In this document: piece by piece, positions 1-7,037 of the stretch
Layout: the number at the start of each line of letters is the position of its first letter
How positions within the stretch are numbered: the stretch's first letter is position 1
Assembly (NCBI GenBank): GCA_943331145.2
Contig: CALQKL020000113.1
Span: forward strand, 1 to 7,064
Source: Chitinophaga pinensis
GTDB lineage: Bacteria; Bacteroidota; Bacteroidia; Chitinophagales; Chitinophagaceae
DNA: 7,064 nucleotides
Direction of reading: 5' to 3'
The notes under the pieces: model-generated
The model's input: only the letters and a program-made list of their open reading frames with translations
What the model was told of the DNA's origin: nothing
The model's database searches: none
Program-made: the position numbers and the translations under genes

Positions 1-404
1 AATGAAAATCCAAGTGCCACAATAAATAAACCAACCAACATGCCAGAAAATGTATTGGCGTTAACGGCAATAATCATTGCAGCAGCACCTAAAGCAGAAA
101 AAAGTAAACCCAATACGATGCTTTTTTTATAGCCCCATTTACCAACTAAATCCTTCCCTCCGAAAGACCCGTATGCAAATAATCCCAAAGCACCAATATA
201 ATAAGCGGTATAAAATGCAAAATCAATCAGCTGACTTTGAAACTGATCAAGATTAAAATAATGTTTACAAAATGGAATGAAAATACTATTTCCGGCAGCA
301 ATAAACCCCCAGAAAAAAAACACAGTTACCAAAGTGCCTAAAGCCCCATAGTTGGTTGGAATTAAATTCGAATTTTCAGATTGACCTTTTTGATTCTCTA
401 TCAT
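1..404 (-). CDS. Sugar MFS transporter, FHS (FucP/GluP-like) family, N-terminal part only
   Basis: This is the first 134 residues of an inner-membrane symporter. The rest lies beyond base 1, so the gene is cut by the window and is not shown to be broken. The start is the ATG at 404-402, which is followed by a short polar N-terminus (about residues 1-20). Hydrophobic segments fall near residues 21-45, 58-80, 95-113 and 118-134. The stretch FFFWGFIAAGNSIFIP (29-44), then FNLDQFQSQLIDFAFY (50-65), resembles the first two helices of the fucose-galactose-glucose:H+ symporters. A cytoplasmic motif-A-like loop, GGKDLVGKWGYKK, sits at 82-94. Known FHS members import fucose, glucose, galactose or related sugars with protons; the substrate here cannot be told. 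In E. coli FucP the NDI motif carries the essential Asp46; the aligned position here is Ser40 (NSI), so coupling or substrate may differ. The gene is transcribed divergently from glgA, which suggests but does not prove a link between sugar uptake and storage. Confidence 0.88.
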   Translation of the reverse strand, partial: MIENQKGQSENSNLIPTNYGALGTLVTVFFFWGFIAAGNSIFIPFCKHYFNLDQFQSQLIDFAFYTAYYIGALGLFAYGSFGGKDLVGKWGYKKSIVLGLLFSALGAAAMIIAVNANTFSGMLVGLFIVALGFS

Positions 405-436
405 GGTTTTAATTTTTTGTGTTGAAATTAGTGAAG

Positions 437-457
437 TTTTTTAAAATTTTTAAAAAA
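437..457. repeat. A/T-only perfect inverted repeat between divergent genes
   Basis: The left arm TTTTTTAAAA (437-446) is the exact reverse complement of the right arm TTTTAAAAAA (448-457), with a single T between them. The spacer is too short for a stable RNA hairpin. The alternating phased A and T tracts could instead bend DNA, act as an UP-like element or bind a nucleoid protein. It lies 33 bp upstream of the transporter start and about 100 bp upstream of glgA. In DNA this AT-rich such a dyad could also arise by chance. Confidence 0.4.
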
Positions 458-494
458 TATTTTATCCTTGTTTGAAATTGATTAGGGTATTAAG

Positions 495-524
495 TTGATT
501 TTTTAGAAGATGTTTGTTAATTTG
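495..524 (+). promoter_or_regulatory. Candidate Bacteroidota-type promoter for glgA-glgC
   Basis: The primary sigma factor of Bacteroidota recognises a -33 TTG and a -7 TAnnTTTG. A TTG at 495-497 is followed after 19 bp by TTAATTTG at 517-524, which matches the -7 consensus at all but one fixed position (TT in place of TA). Transcription would begin near base 530, giving a leader of about 30 nt before the glgA ATG at 560. That leader is A/T-rich without a clear Shine-Dalgarno sequence, as is usual in the phylum. The call rests on consensus matching alone. Confidence 0.4.
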
Positions 525-559
525 ATATTTTATTTCAACATTATAATTCAATTTACAAA

Positions 560-1975
560 ATGGAGATTTTGCATGTAAGCGCCGAATGTTACCCAGTAGC
601 AAAAGCAGGAGGTTTGGCGGACGTTGTTGGCGCTTTACCAAAATATCAAAACGAATTGGGACATTTTTCAAAAGTAGTGATGCCCATGCATAAAACGGTT
701 TTTTTACACCAACATACTTGGGACTTGATTTATAAAGGATATTTTGATCTAGATGGAGAAACGACTCGCTATACCATTATAAAAGAAAAATCAAACGTGC
801 TTGGTTTTGAACTGTATTGCGTGGATGTATTTGGTTTGTTAGACAGAGAGAAGATTTATGGTTATGCAGACGACCATATTCGATTCTTGGTTTTTCAACG
901 TGCAGTTACAGATTGGTTGTTGCAATGGGAATTCTTGCCAGATGTTGTTCACGTGCATGATTATCATACAGGATTGATTCCGTTTTTCATGAAACATAGT
1001 TTTGATTATCATAGATTAAACAAAATCAAAACAGTGCTTACGGTTCATAATGCACAATATCAAGGTTGGATGAACTGGAGCAACACCAAATATTTTCCAG
1101 TTTGGGACAATTGGAAAGCAGGTTTACTAGAATGGAACAATCAAATTAATCCATTGGCATCAGCTGTTAAATGTGTAGATCGCATAACTACAGTGAGTGA
1201 TAGTTATATGAAAGAGTTGTTTCATGCTGCAAATGGTTTAGAAACGCTTTTTGCTTATGAATCTAAAAAGTGTTTTGGCATTATAAATGGAATTGATTTT
1301 AAAGTTTGGAATCCACAAACAGACGACAAAATAATTTTTAATTACAGCGAAAAAAATATTGAAATTGGCAAAAAAAACAATAAAGAAAATTTATGTACCC
1401 AATTTGGATTTGATTCAAGTTTGCCATTGATTATTTTCATTGGAAGATTGGTAGGTGAAAAGGCTGCCGATTTATTACCCGAATCTATTAAGATTGCATT
1501 ATCAAAATATCCTGCTCAATTTAATTTTTTAGTGTTGGGAAATGGCGAAGCAAGTATAGAATCTGAATTGAGCCAATTACAATTAAATGGGTATGATTAT
1601 TTTAATACACAAATTACATTTAATGAAACATTGAGTCATCAAATGTATGCGGGTGCAGATTTTTTGTTGATGCCAAGTAGGGTAGAACCATGTGGTTTAA
1701 ATCAATTATACGCACTTCGGTATGGAACTATGCCTATTGTTAGAAGAACGGGTGGATTAAAAGATACTGTGACTGATATTGGTGATGAGAATGGTTTTGG
1801 AATTTGTTTCGAACAAGCAAGTGTAAATGATATTGTGGATTCTATTGGGAGAGCCGTTCATTTATATCAAAACAAAACAGCAATGTTGATTTTTAGAAAA
1901 AAAATGATGCATATCAATCACAGTTGGGAAAACAGTGCTGAAAAATATATTAAAATTTATCAAACAATTTCATAG
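560..1975 (+). CDS. glgA: Glycogen synthase, ADP-glucose type (GT5)
   Basis: This cytoplasmic enzyme transfers glucose from ADP-glucose to the non-reducing end of an alpha-1,4-glucan (EC 2.4.1.21). The 471-residue product is close to the usual bacterial length (477 in E. coli). The N-terminal GT5 domain opens with MEILHVSAECYPVAKAGGLA; Lys15 and the following AGG form the KxGG ADP-glucose-binding motif. HVHDYHTGL lies at 131-139 and TVHNAQYQGW at 161-170, both typical of the family. NGID (243-246) leads to the C-terminal GT-B domain. That domain carries GRLVGEK (295-301, with Arg296 and Lys301 as the expected phosphate-binding pair), PSRVEPCGLNQLY (372-384, with Glu376 as the expected catalytic glutamate) and VRRTGGLKDTV (394-404). 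No key residue is missing. The ATG at 560 is chosen because it places Lys15 exactly where E. coli GlgA has it. The gene ends 10 bp before glgC, so the two should share a transcript. Similarity is too strong for another GT family to be likely. Confidence 0.97.
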   Translation: MEILHVSAECYPVAKAGGLADVVGALPKYQNELGHFSKVVMPMHKTVFLHQHTWDLIYKGYFDLDGETTRYTIIKEKSNVLGFELYCVDVFGLLDREKIYGYADDHIRFLVFQRAVTDWLLQWEFLPDVVHVHDYHTGLIPFFMKHSFDYHRLNKIKTVLTVHNAQYQGWMNWSNTKYFPVWDNWKAGLLEWNNQINPLASAVKCVDRITTVSDSYMKELFHAANGLETLFAYESKKCFGIINGIDFKVWNPQTDDKIIFNYSEKNIEIGKKNNKENLCTQFGFDSSLPLIIFIGRLVGEKAADLLPESIKIALSKYPAQFNFLVLGNGEASIESELSQLQLNGYDYFNTQITFNETLSHQMYAGADFLLMPSRVEPCGLNQLYALRYGTMPIVRRTGGLKDTVTDIGDENGFGICFEQASVNDIVDSIGRAVHLYQNKTAMLIFRKKMMHINHSWENSAEKYIKIYQTIS

Positions 1976-1985
1976 TTTTGGAAAC

Positions 1986-3269
1986 ATGGCAAACAAAGAC
2001 GTAATATCCGTTATTTTAGGTGGTGGAGCTGGCTCGAGATTATACCCATTAACTGCAACAAGAAGTAAGCCCGCGGTTCCAATTGCTGGTAAATATCGAT
2101 TGGTAGACATTCCAATTTCTAATTGCATAAATAGTGCAATAAATAGAATGTTTATTTTAACCCAATATAATTCTGCTTCTCTTAATAAGCATATAAAAAA
2201 CACGTATCAATTTAGCGGTTTCAGCACTGGGTTTGTAGATATACTTGCTGCCGAACAAACGCCTGATAGTCCAGGTTGGTTTCAAGGAACTGCCGATGCG
2301 GTTCGCCAATCATTAAAGCATATCAACAATATTGAATTTGATTATGTGTTGATATTAAGTGGAGATCAATTGTATCAAATGGATTTTGGTTTAATGATTG
2401 ATAATCATAAAAAATCAGGCTCAGATATTTCTATAGCTACAATACCTGTAAACGAAAGAGACGCACCTGAATTTGGTATCCTTAAATCAAACGAACAAAA
2501 TTATATAACCTCATTTATTGAAAAGCCAAGTAAAGCAATGCTCCAGGATTGGATAAGCGATACAGGAGAAGTTATGCAATCGCAAGGGCGAAATTATCTG
2601 GCTTCAATGGGTATTTATATTTTCAATAGAAAAGTATTGTTCGACTTACTTGAAACAGAAAAAAAAGATGCAAAAGATTTTGGTAAAGAAATCATTCCGG
2701 ATTCAATAAATCATTTTAAAGTGACCAGCTATCAATATGATGGCTATTGGACAGACATTGGAAATATTCATTCTTTTTTTGAAGCAAACCTTTCTTTAAC
2801 GCTTGATTTACCTCCATTCAATTTGTTTGATAATGAAAACATGGTTTTTTCAAGAGCAAGAATGTTGCCTCCTGCAAAAATAAGTGGTACTAAAATCATT
2901 CAATCTCTAATTGCCGAAGGTGCCATTATTCATGCAGAAACGATAAGTAATTCTGTTGTTGGCATTAGAAGCCGAATTGGTAAAGGAAGTAAAATTACCA
3001 GCTGTTATATAATGGGAAATGATTTCTATGAAACCATTAATCAAATTAATGATAATGATGCCCAAAGCATACCCAAATTAGGCATTGGCGATTATTGTGA
3101 ATTACACAATGTAATTGTCGATAAAGATTGTCGCATCGGAAATTACGTAAAAATCAATGGTGGCGCCCATTTGCAAAATATGGATCATCCATTATTTTCA
3201 GTAAAAGATGGCATTGTTGTCATAAAGAAAAATGCCATGATTAATGATGGTTTTGAATTGTTGGCTTAA
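1986..3269 (+). CDS. glgC: Glucose-1-phosphate adenylyltransferase (ADP-glucose pyrophosphorylase)
   Basis: The enzyme converts glucose-1-phosphate and ATP to ADP-glucose and pyrophosphate (EC 2.7.7.27), the usual control point of glycogen synthesis, and supplies GlgA encoded just upstream. The product has 427 residues. The nucleotidyltransferase domain shows LGGGAGSRLYPLT (11-23), KPAVPIAGKYRLVDIP (28-43), WFQGTADAVRQ (98-108), LSGDQLYQMD (124-133, with Asp127 as the expected metal/catalytic Asp), FIEKP (177-181, Glu179 and Lys180 facing glucose-1-phosphate), SMGIYIF (207-213), DFGKEIIP (231-238) and YWTDIGNI (254-261). From about residue 300 the hexapeptide-like pattern indicates the C-terminal left-handed beta-helix used in allostery and tetramer formation. 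An in-frame ATG at 1935 would overlap glgA by 41 bp and add 17 non-conserved residues. The ATG at 1986 fits the family N-terminus and has a weak GGAA five bases upstream, so it is preferred. Ala34 replaces the glycine I expect in PIGGKYR. Several motifs read like the plant/cyanobacterial enzymes, which hints at similar effectors but does not establish them. Confidence 0.97.
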   Translation: MANKDVISVILGGGAGSRLYPLTATRSKPAVPIAGKYRLVDIPISNCINSAINRMFILTQYNSASLNKHIKNTYQFSGFSTGFVDILAAEQTPDSPGWFQGTADAVRQSLKHINNIEFDYVLILSGDQLYQMDFGLMIDNHKKSGSDISIATIPVNERDAPEFGILKSNEQNYITSFIEKPSKAMLQDWISDTGEVMQSQGRNYLASMGIYIFNRKVLFDLLETEKKDAKDFGKEIIPDSINHFKVTSYQYDGYWTDIGNIHSFFEANLSLTLDLPPFNLFDNENMVFSRARMLPPAKISGTKIIQSLIAEGAIIHAETISNSVVGIRSRIGKGSKITSCYIMGNDFYETINQINDNDAQSIPKLGIGDYCELHNVIVDKDCRIGNYVKINGGAHLQNMDHPLFSVKDGIVVIKKNAMINDGFELLA

Positions 3270-3347
3270 ATGTTATTTTTCTGTCAACTTATTAAAAAAT
3301 GATGATCGTTTAATAAATTACTAGATGAAACCGTTGTAAAAATTTCC

Positions 3348-3382
3348 AAAAAAATAACCCACGTTCTAAATCGTGGGTTATT
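3348..3382 (-). terminator. Intrinsic terminator of the receptor/GLPGLI operon, possibly bidirectional
   Basis: AATAACCCACG (3353-3363) and CGTGGGTTATT (3372-3382) form a perfect 11-bp stem with an 8-nt loop. Read on the minus strand the stem is followed by a run of T (bases 3354 down to 3348 are all A on plus), the classical intrinsic terminator form. It starts 22 bp past the GLPGLI stop codon. In the plus direction only TTATTAAAATAT follows, so it would be a weaker terminator for glgC, whose stop lies 83 bp upstream. No better plus-strand candidate is visible between the convergent genes. Confidence 0.85.
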
Positions 3383-3404
3383 AAAATATCTGAAAAATTT
3401 GAGT

Positions 3405-4160
3405 TTACAACATTACATTCCAAATCATCATTTCTAACCATTTTCTCGAATCAGGATCATCTCCATTACTCCAATCTTTTATTTTGTCGTAAACGGTTGC
3501 TCCGATTGTTTTTTTAGTGAAAATATTTTTAGATGGTACTGGCGATTTAATTTCACTTGCATTTTTTAATGGCCCAATTGAAGTCGCAATCCATGAGGTG
3601 TACATTCTTGGAATTGTCATGCCTAAAATCATACCTGGCAATCCATTTATGCTACAAGGGCCACCAGAAATATTGATGTCTTCTGTGTAAAATACAAATA
3701 CATAAACACTGTCCATGATTTTTCCGGTTGCTTTTCTGCAGTTATAACCCGCAATGATTCTATTTTCGTTAGATAACTTCCATTCTATTTTTGTAATAGA
3801 ATCTTGTATGTTGAATGGCGTTCCAAACACTTCTTTTATCATACTCAATTTGTTGGCGTTTAAATCGCTGAACCAAAGTGATTGTTCGTCACTTTTGTTC
3901 ATCATATCACTTGAAAAATCTTTGTTTTCCCAATGGTCAAAACGGTATAAACTTTTGTTGTCTGAAAAAGAATATTTGTAAAATGAAGTTTTGAAATTGG
4001 GCATTTTGTCTTTCATCATTTCTGCCCAACCTGAGTTACCCATTGATTTTTTCAAATTTGTTTTTACTTCAAATATGATTTCACCCGATTCTACATATTG
4101 AGCTTGAATGGCTTTTGTTCCAATAAAAATGAATATAAAAAGTATGATAATTTTTTTCAT
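3405..4160 (-). CDS. Secreted GLPGLI-family protein
   Basis: The product has 251 residues and belongs to the GLPGLI family (named for its motif; also called Porph_ging), a Bacteroidota-specific family whose biochemical role I do not know. A Sec signal peptide is clear: MKK, a hydrophobic core IIILFIFIFIG (4-14), then AIQA before Gln21, a likely signal peptidase I cleavage after Ala20. No lipobox cysteine is present, so a soluble periplasmic or surface-released protein is expected. The signature GLPGMILG lies at 173-180, preceded by FYTEDINISGGP (157-168); GYNCRKATG (138-146) is the other family-like segment. Cys141 and Cys169 are the only cysteines in the mature protein and could form a disulfide. 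The frame stays open upstream to 4238, but that start would overlap the receptor gene and place a charged leader before the signal peptide, so the ATG at 4160 is chosen. The gene follows the outer-membrane receptor by 34 bp and precedes a strong terminator, so it is the last gene of that operon and its product probably acts with the receptor. Confidence 0.9.
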   Translation of the reverse strand: MKKIIILFIFIFIGTKAIQAQYVESGEIIFEVKTNLKKSMGNSGWAEMMKDKMPNFKTSFYKYSFSDNKSLYRFDHWENKDFSSDMMNKSDEQSLWFSDLNANKLSMIKEVFGTPFNIQDSITKIEWKLSNENRIIAGYNCRKATGKIMDSVYVFVFYTEDINISGGPCSINGLPGMILGMTIPRMYTSWIATSIGPLKNASEIKSPVPSKNIFTKKTIGATVYDKIKDWSNGDDPDSRKWLEMMIWNVML

Positions 4161-4194
4161 GTTGCTATAATGTTTAAATAACCTTTTGAATTGT

Positions 4195-6984
4195 TTATTT
4201 CTTTGTTGCTTTGTTTTTAAAATCCCAAGTAAATCCAATCATGAAATAACGTTGCAAACGTTGGTTTCTTTCTTCGGAGAACGTGTTGCCATAGTAATTT
4301 CTATCTACACCTTGATTTTGATTTAAAAGATCTCTTACTTTAAAATAAACGGTGTATTCATTCTTTTTAAATGTGCGTTGCAATTGTGCATTTAAAATAT
4401 GTACGTTTAAATTATCAGATTGTTGAACTAATTTTTGACGAGCGTAGAATTCGTAATCAGATGAAATAGACCAAACTTTTTTATAATAAACTTTCGCAGT
4501 TAGTGCTAGAGTATTGGTTTTAAAGGTGTTTTTTAATTTCGTTTGTCCGTTGGTGTTATAATTGATGTTAAACTCATTACGTAAACTAAATTCATATTTA
4601 TCTGCTTTTGATTTATTTGATTCTACAGATAATCCACCCGAAGTTGTATTTGATTTACTGATTAAATTATTGATGACGTCTGAAAATTTAGAGTAACTAA
4701 CATTGGCACTACCTTGAACATATAAATTTGCTTTTTTGATTTTGTAGCCAAAACCTGCCCATAAATTAGCCGAAATATTCCCGTTTGTATTGATGGGTTT
4801 TGAAACTGTTTTTCCTGTGTTTGCATCTATTGATTTATCATAGGTAATGGCATTGGAACTTTGAGAAAAACTAAGATTTTGATAATTCCATAATTCTTTA
4901 AGGAAATTATATCCATTATGCGTAACCGCAATATTGTTTGTGAAAGTTGGCTTCAAATCTGGGTTTCCTACAAATTGATTAAACAAGTTGGTATTGTTTG
5001 CAATCGGTTGTAATTGATTAATCGTAGGTTGTGTCATGTAGCCACGATATTTAATTCTTAAGGCATGATTTCCTTTGTAAGTATAAACGAAATTTGCATT
5101 TGGAAACGGATTGATGAAGTTCCTTTTGTACGTTTTATTCAATGTTCTATCCAATAAATTAAAATCGGTGATGCCAAATCCTGCACCAAAATTGAATTTA
5201 ATTTTTTTGAAATTGTAATTGAATTTAGCCGCCGGGGTTTGTATTATAATATTTTGTTTGAAATCATTTGTTAATGCAGCTAGCGTTGAATCATAAGTAC
5301 TTCCGGCAAAAGATTTTGTAAATGTATTTTGATTGTTTACAGCAGTATTATTTGATAATTCATAAGCCAACTCCATTGCCCATTTCTTTGATAATGGCTC
5401 TGTGTAATTGATTTTAGTTGATAATTTATCGGTTGATTTTTTATTTAATGTATATTGATCAACTTCAATATTTAATGTGTCGCCAAATTCATAAGAATTA
5501 TTTTCAGAACTCAAATAATTTTCTCCATTTGATTGAAGGTGATTCCAATCTGCATTGATAGACAATGTACGTTGTGGCTTTCTAAATTTATGTTTGAATA
5601 CTATGGTTGATGAAACTGAATTTTTATCTGTTTCGTTTATTGAATTTCTAATGCTGTTGTTTTTTAAAGTGCCATATTTACCAACAGTTTCTGCTGTTGT
5701 ATTTACCTCACTTTTAGAATGATAATAATTTCCTCTTACCGTTAATTTGATGCTATTTGCCGAATCAATATTAGCATCATAAATCAATGTGTTTTTAAAA
5801 TTGTATCTATTGAGTTTGGTACTTACATTAGATTGTTCATTTAAAATAGAATCACCCAATTGAGTTATGTTTTTTGAAGAAGAAAGATTGGTATAATCTT
5901 GCTGATTGTATTTTGGAGAGAAATTTAAATTGTGTTTGTTGTTCCATTTATTGCTGTATTGCAATCCAGAATTTATATTTCTCAAAAAACCATTTTGTGT
6001 GTTGATATTAATTTCATCGTCACTACCGCTACTGGTTGAAAATGAAAATGAATACATTCCATCTTCATCATACATTTCAAAACTACCATCATCATTTCCA
6101 CCATAACGTTGTTGCTCTTGCCAGCTTAATCCATCTTGACCAGTATTGCCATTAAGTACAAATGCAGATAGTTTACGTTTGCCTTTAAAAGATCCGTACA
6201 TGAAATTATTGTTGAAACGGTTGTCTACATTTTGTGCAGCTCCACCAGACAAAGCAACTTTTCCAAAATAACCTTTCTTCTTGTCTTCTTTTAATTTTAG
6301 GTTGATGGTTTTTTGCGTGTTTCCATCATCAATACCTGTGAAAGTAGCTTGATCTGATTTTTTATCAAAAACTTGAACTTCTTTAACCGCATCAGCGCGT
6401 AAATTTTTAACAGCCATTCCAGGATCATCACCAAAAAACTCTTCGCCATCTACCAATACTTTCTGCACTTTTTCACCCATTGCTTTGATATCACCGTTTT
6501 TATCAACCTGAATACCCGGCAATTTCTTCAATAGCTCTTCTACATTGGCATTGGCACTTACATTAAAACTATCTGCAGTATATACTGTTGTATCTCCTTT
6601 TATCTTGATGGAACCGCCTGTTCTGATAATGATTTCGCCCAATAATTTGCTTTTATTGGTTAATCCAATGGCTGGAATAGAAGTGGTGTTGGCATCTATT
6701 TTAATATTATCTACATACTCTGCAAAAAGAGCATTCGAAATCATCAAAATCTTATTTCCAGAAGGAACATTATTTAAAGTGAATTTTCCTTCTGCATTTG
6801 TGCGGGTAAAACTTTGTAAAATAGAATCCTTTTCAGAAAGAATCATTACAACTGCATTTTTAACGGAAAGTTTATTTTCCTTGTCTTCAATTTTACCTGT
6901 TATAGAAACTTGCTGTGCAAAAGAGTAAGAAGAAACTAAAGACGCAAAAACACAAAACAGAAATCCTTTTTTAAATGACAACAT
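4195..6984 (-). CDS. TonB-dependent-receptor-like outer-membrane beta-barrel protein
   Basis: The 929-residue product should sit in the outer membrane. It starts with a signal peptide (MLSFKKGFLF, hydrophobic to about residue 20, cleavage probably after SFA at 23). Residues 25-110 form a carboxypeptidase-regulatory-like beta-sandwich (VSITGKIEDKENKLSVKNA, then TNAEGKFTLNNVPSG). LLGEIII (114-120) occupies the place of the LDEVVV segment in related receptors. A plug domain follows at about 130-235, with LLKKLPGIQVDKNGDIK (151-167) and KVLVDGEEFFGDDP (175-188). The remainder is a long barrel of the OMP_b-brl_3 type, ending in an aromatic strand MIGFTWDF (915-922) but with six further residues, so the chain does not end on the aromatic residue. 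An acidic, serine- and glycine-rich segment lies at about 297-324. Classical members import metal chelates, vitamins or glycans by TonB energy; for this subfamily the substrate is unknown, and transport itself is inferred. No SusD-like partner is adjacent; the next gene encodes a GLPGLI protein 34 bp downstream. The ATG at 6984 is the only start giving a signal peptide at the N-terminus. Confidence 0.92.
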   Translation of the reverse strand: MLSFKKGFLFCVFASLVSSYSFAQQVSITGKIEDKENKLSVKNAVVMILSEKDSILQSFTRTNAEGKFTLNNVPSGNKILMISNALFAEYVDNIKIDANTTSIPAIGLTNKSKLLGEIIIRTGGSIKIKGDTTVYTADSFNVSANANVEELLKKLPGIQVDKNGDIKAMGEKVQKVLVDGEEFFGDDPGMAVKNLRADAVKEVQVFDKKSDQATFTGIDDGNTQKTINLKLKEDKKKGYFGKVALSGGAAQNVDNRFNNNFMYGSFKGKRKLSAFVLNGNTGQDGLSWQEQQRYGGNDDGSFEMYDEDGMYSFSFSTSSGSDDEININTQNGFLRNINSGLQYSNKWNNKHNLNFSPKYNQQDYTNLSSSKNITQLGDSILNEQSNVSTKLNRYNFKNTLIYDANIDSANSIKLTVRGNYYHSKSEVNTTAETVGKYGTLKNNSIRNSINETDKNSVSSTIVFKHKFRKPQRTLSINADWNHLQSNGENYLSSENNSYEFGDTLNIEVDQYTLNKKSTDKLSTKINYTEPLSKKWAMELAYELSNNTAVNNQNTFTKSFAGSTYDSTLAALTNDFKQNIIIQTPAAKFNYNFKKIKFNFGAGFGITDFNLLDRTLNKTYKRNFINPFPNANFVYTYKGNHALRIKYRGYMTQPTINQLQPIANNTNLFNQFVGNPDLKPTFTNNIAVTHNGYNFLKELWNYQNLSFSQSSNAITYDKSIDANTGKTVSKPINTNGNISANLWAGFGYKIKKANLYVQGSANVSYSKFSDVINNLISKSNTTSGGLSVESNKSKADKYEFSLRNEFNINYNTNGQTKLKNTFKTNTLALTAKVYYKKVWSISSDYEFYARQKLVQQSDNLNVHILNAQLQRTFKKNEYTVYFKVRDLLNQNQGVDRNYYGNTFSEERNQRLQRYFMIGFTWDFKNKATKK

Positions 6985-7016
6985 AATAAGAAATCTAAGT
7001 TAAGAGATGAAAAATT

Positions 7017-7037
7017 TTGCGCAAGATAGGTTATCTT
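7017..7037. promoter_or_regulatory. Overlapping dyads upstream of the receptor gene, possible operator
   Basis: Two small symmetric sequences overlap here. TTGCGCAA (7017-7024) is a perfect 8-bp palindrome. AAGATA (7023-7028) and TATCTT (7032-7037) are inverted arms around GGT. They lie 33-53 bp upstream of the receptor ATG, where a regulator or the -7/-33 region could be. A third palindrome, GTTAATTAAC, is at 7049-7058. I could not fit a convincing TTG/TAnnTTTG promoter in the 80 bases available, so the real promoter may lie outside the window. Confidence 0.25.

Noticed and set aside
1365..1380. A8 homopolymer runs in glgA (about 1370-1377 and 1897-1904) as possible frameshift or slippage sites
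   Set aside because: The reading frame and all GlgA motifs are intact across both runs and no alternative product makes sense.
1935..1985. Upstream in-frame ATG for glgC, overlapping the end of glgA
   Set aside because: The added 17 residues do not resemble GlgC N-termini, and the ATG at 1986 directly precedes the conserved nucleotide-binding loop with normal spacing.
3289..3316. Inverted repeat TTATTAAA / TTTAATAA downstream of glgC as a plus-strand terminator
   Set aside because: The stem is only A/T pairs around a 12-nt loop and no T-run follows; it is probably chance in AT-rich DNA.
4161..4238. Longer start for the GLPGLI gene, overlapping the receptor gene by 44 bp
   Set aside because: It would put 26 mostly basic and polar residues in front of a textbook signal peptide. 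The ATG at 4160 gives a normal secreted protein.
6545..6928. Open plus-strand frame opposite the receptor's N-terminal region, with smaller ones opposite glgA, glgC and the GLPGLI gene
   Set aside because: They lie antisense to well-supported genes, show no recognisable family or signal, and are explained by the codon pattern of the real frame.
4195..6984. SusC-type glycan-uptake locus (polysaccharide utilisation)
   Set aside because: No SusD-like lipoprotein, glycoside hydrolase or hybrid sensor is in the window, and the barrel resembles the OMP_b-brl_3 type more than SusC.
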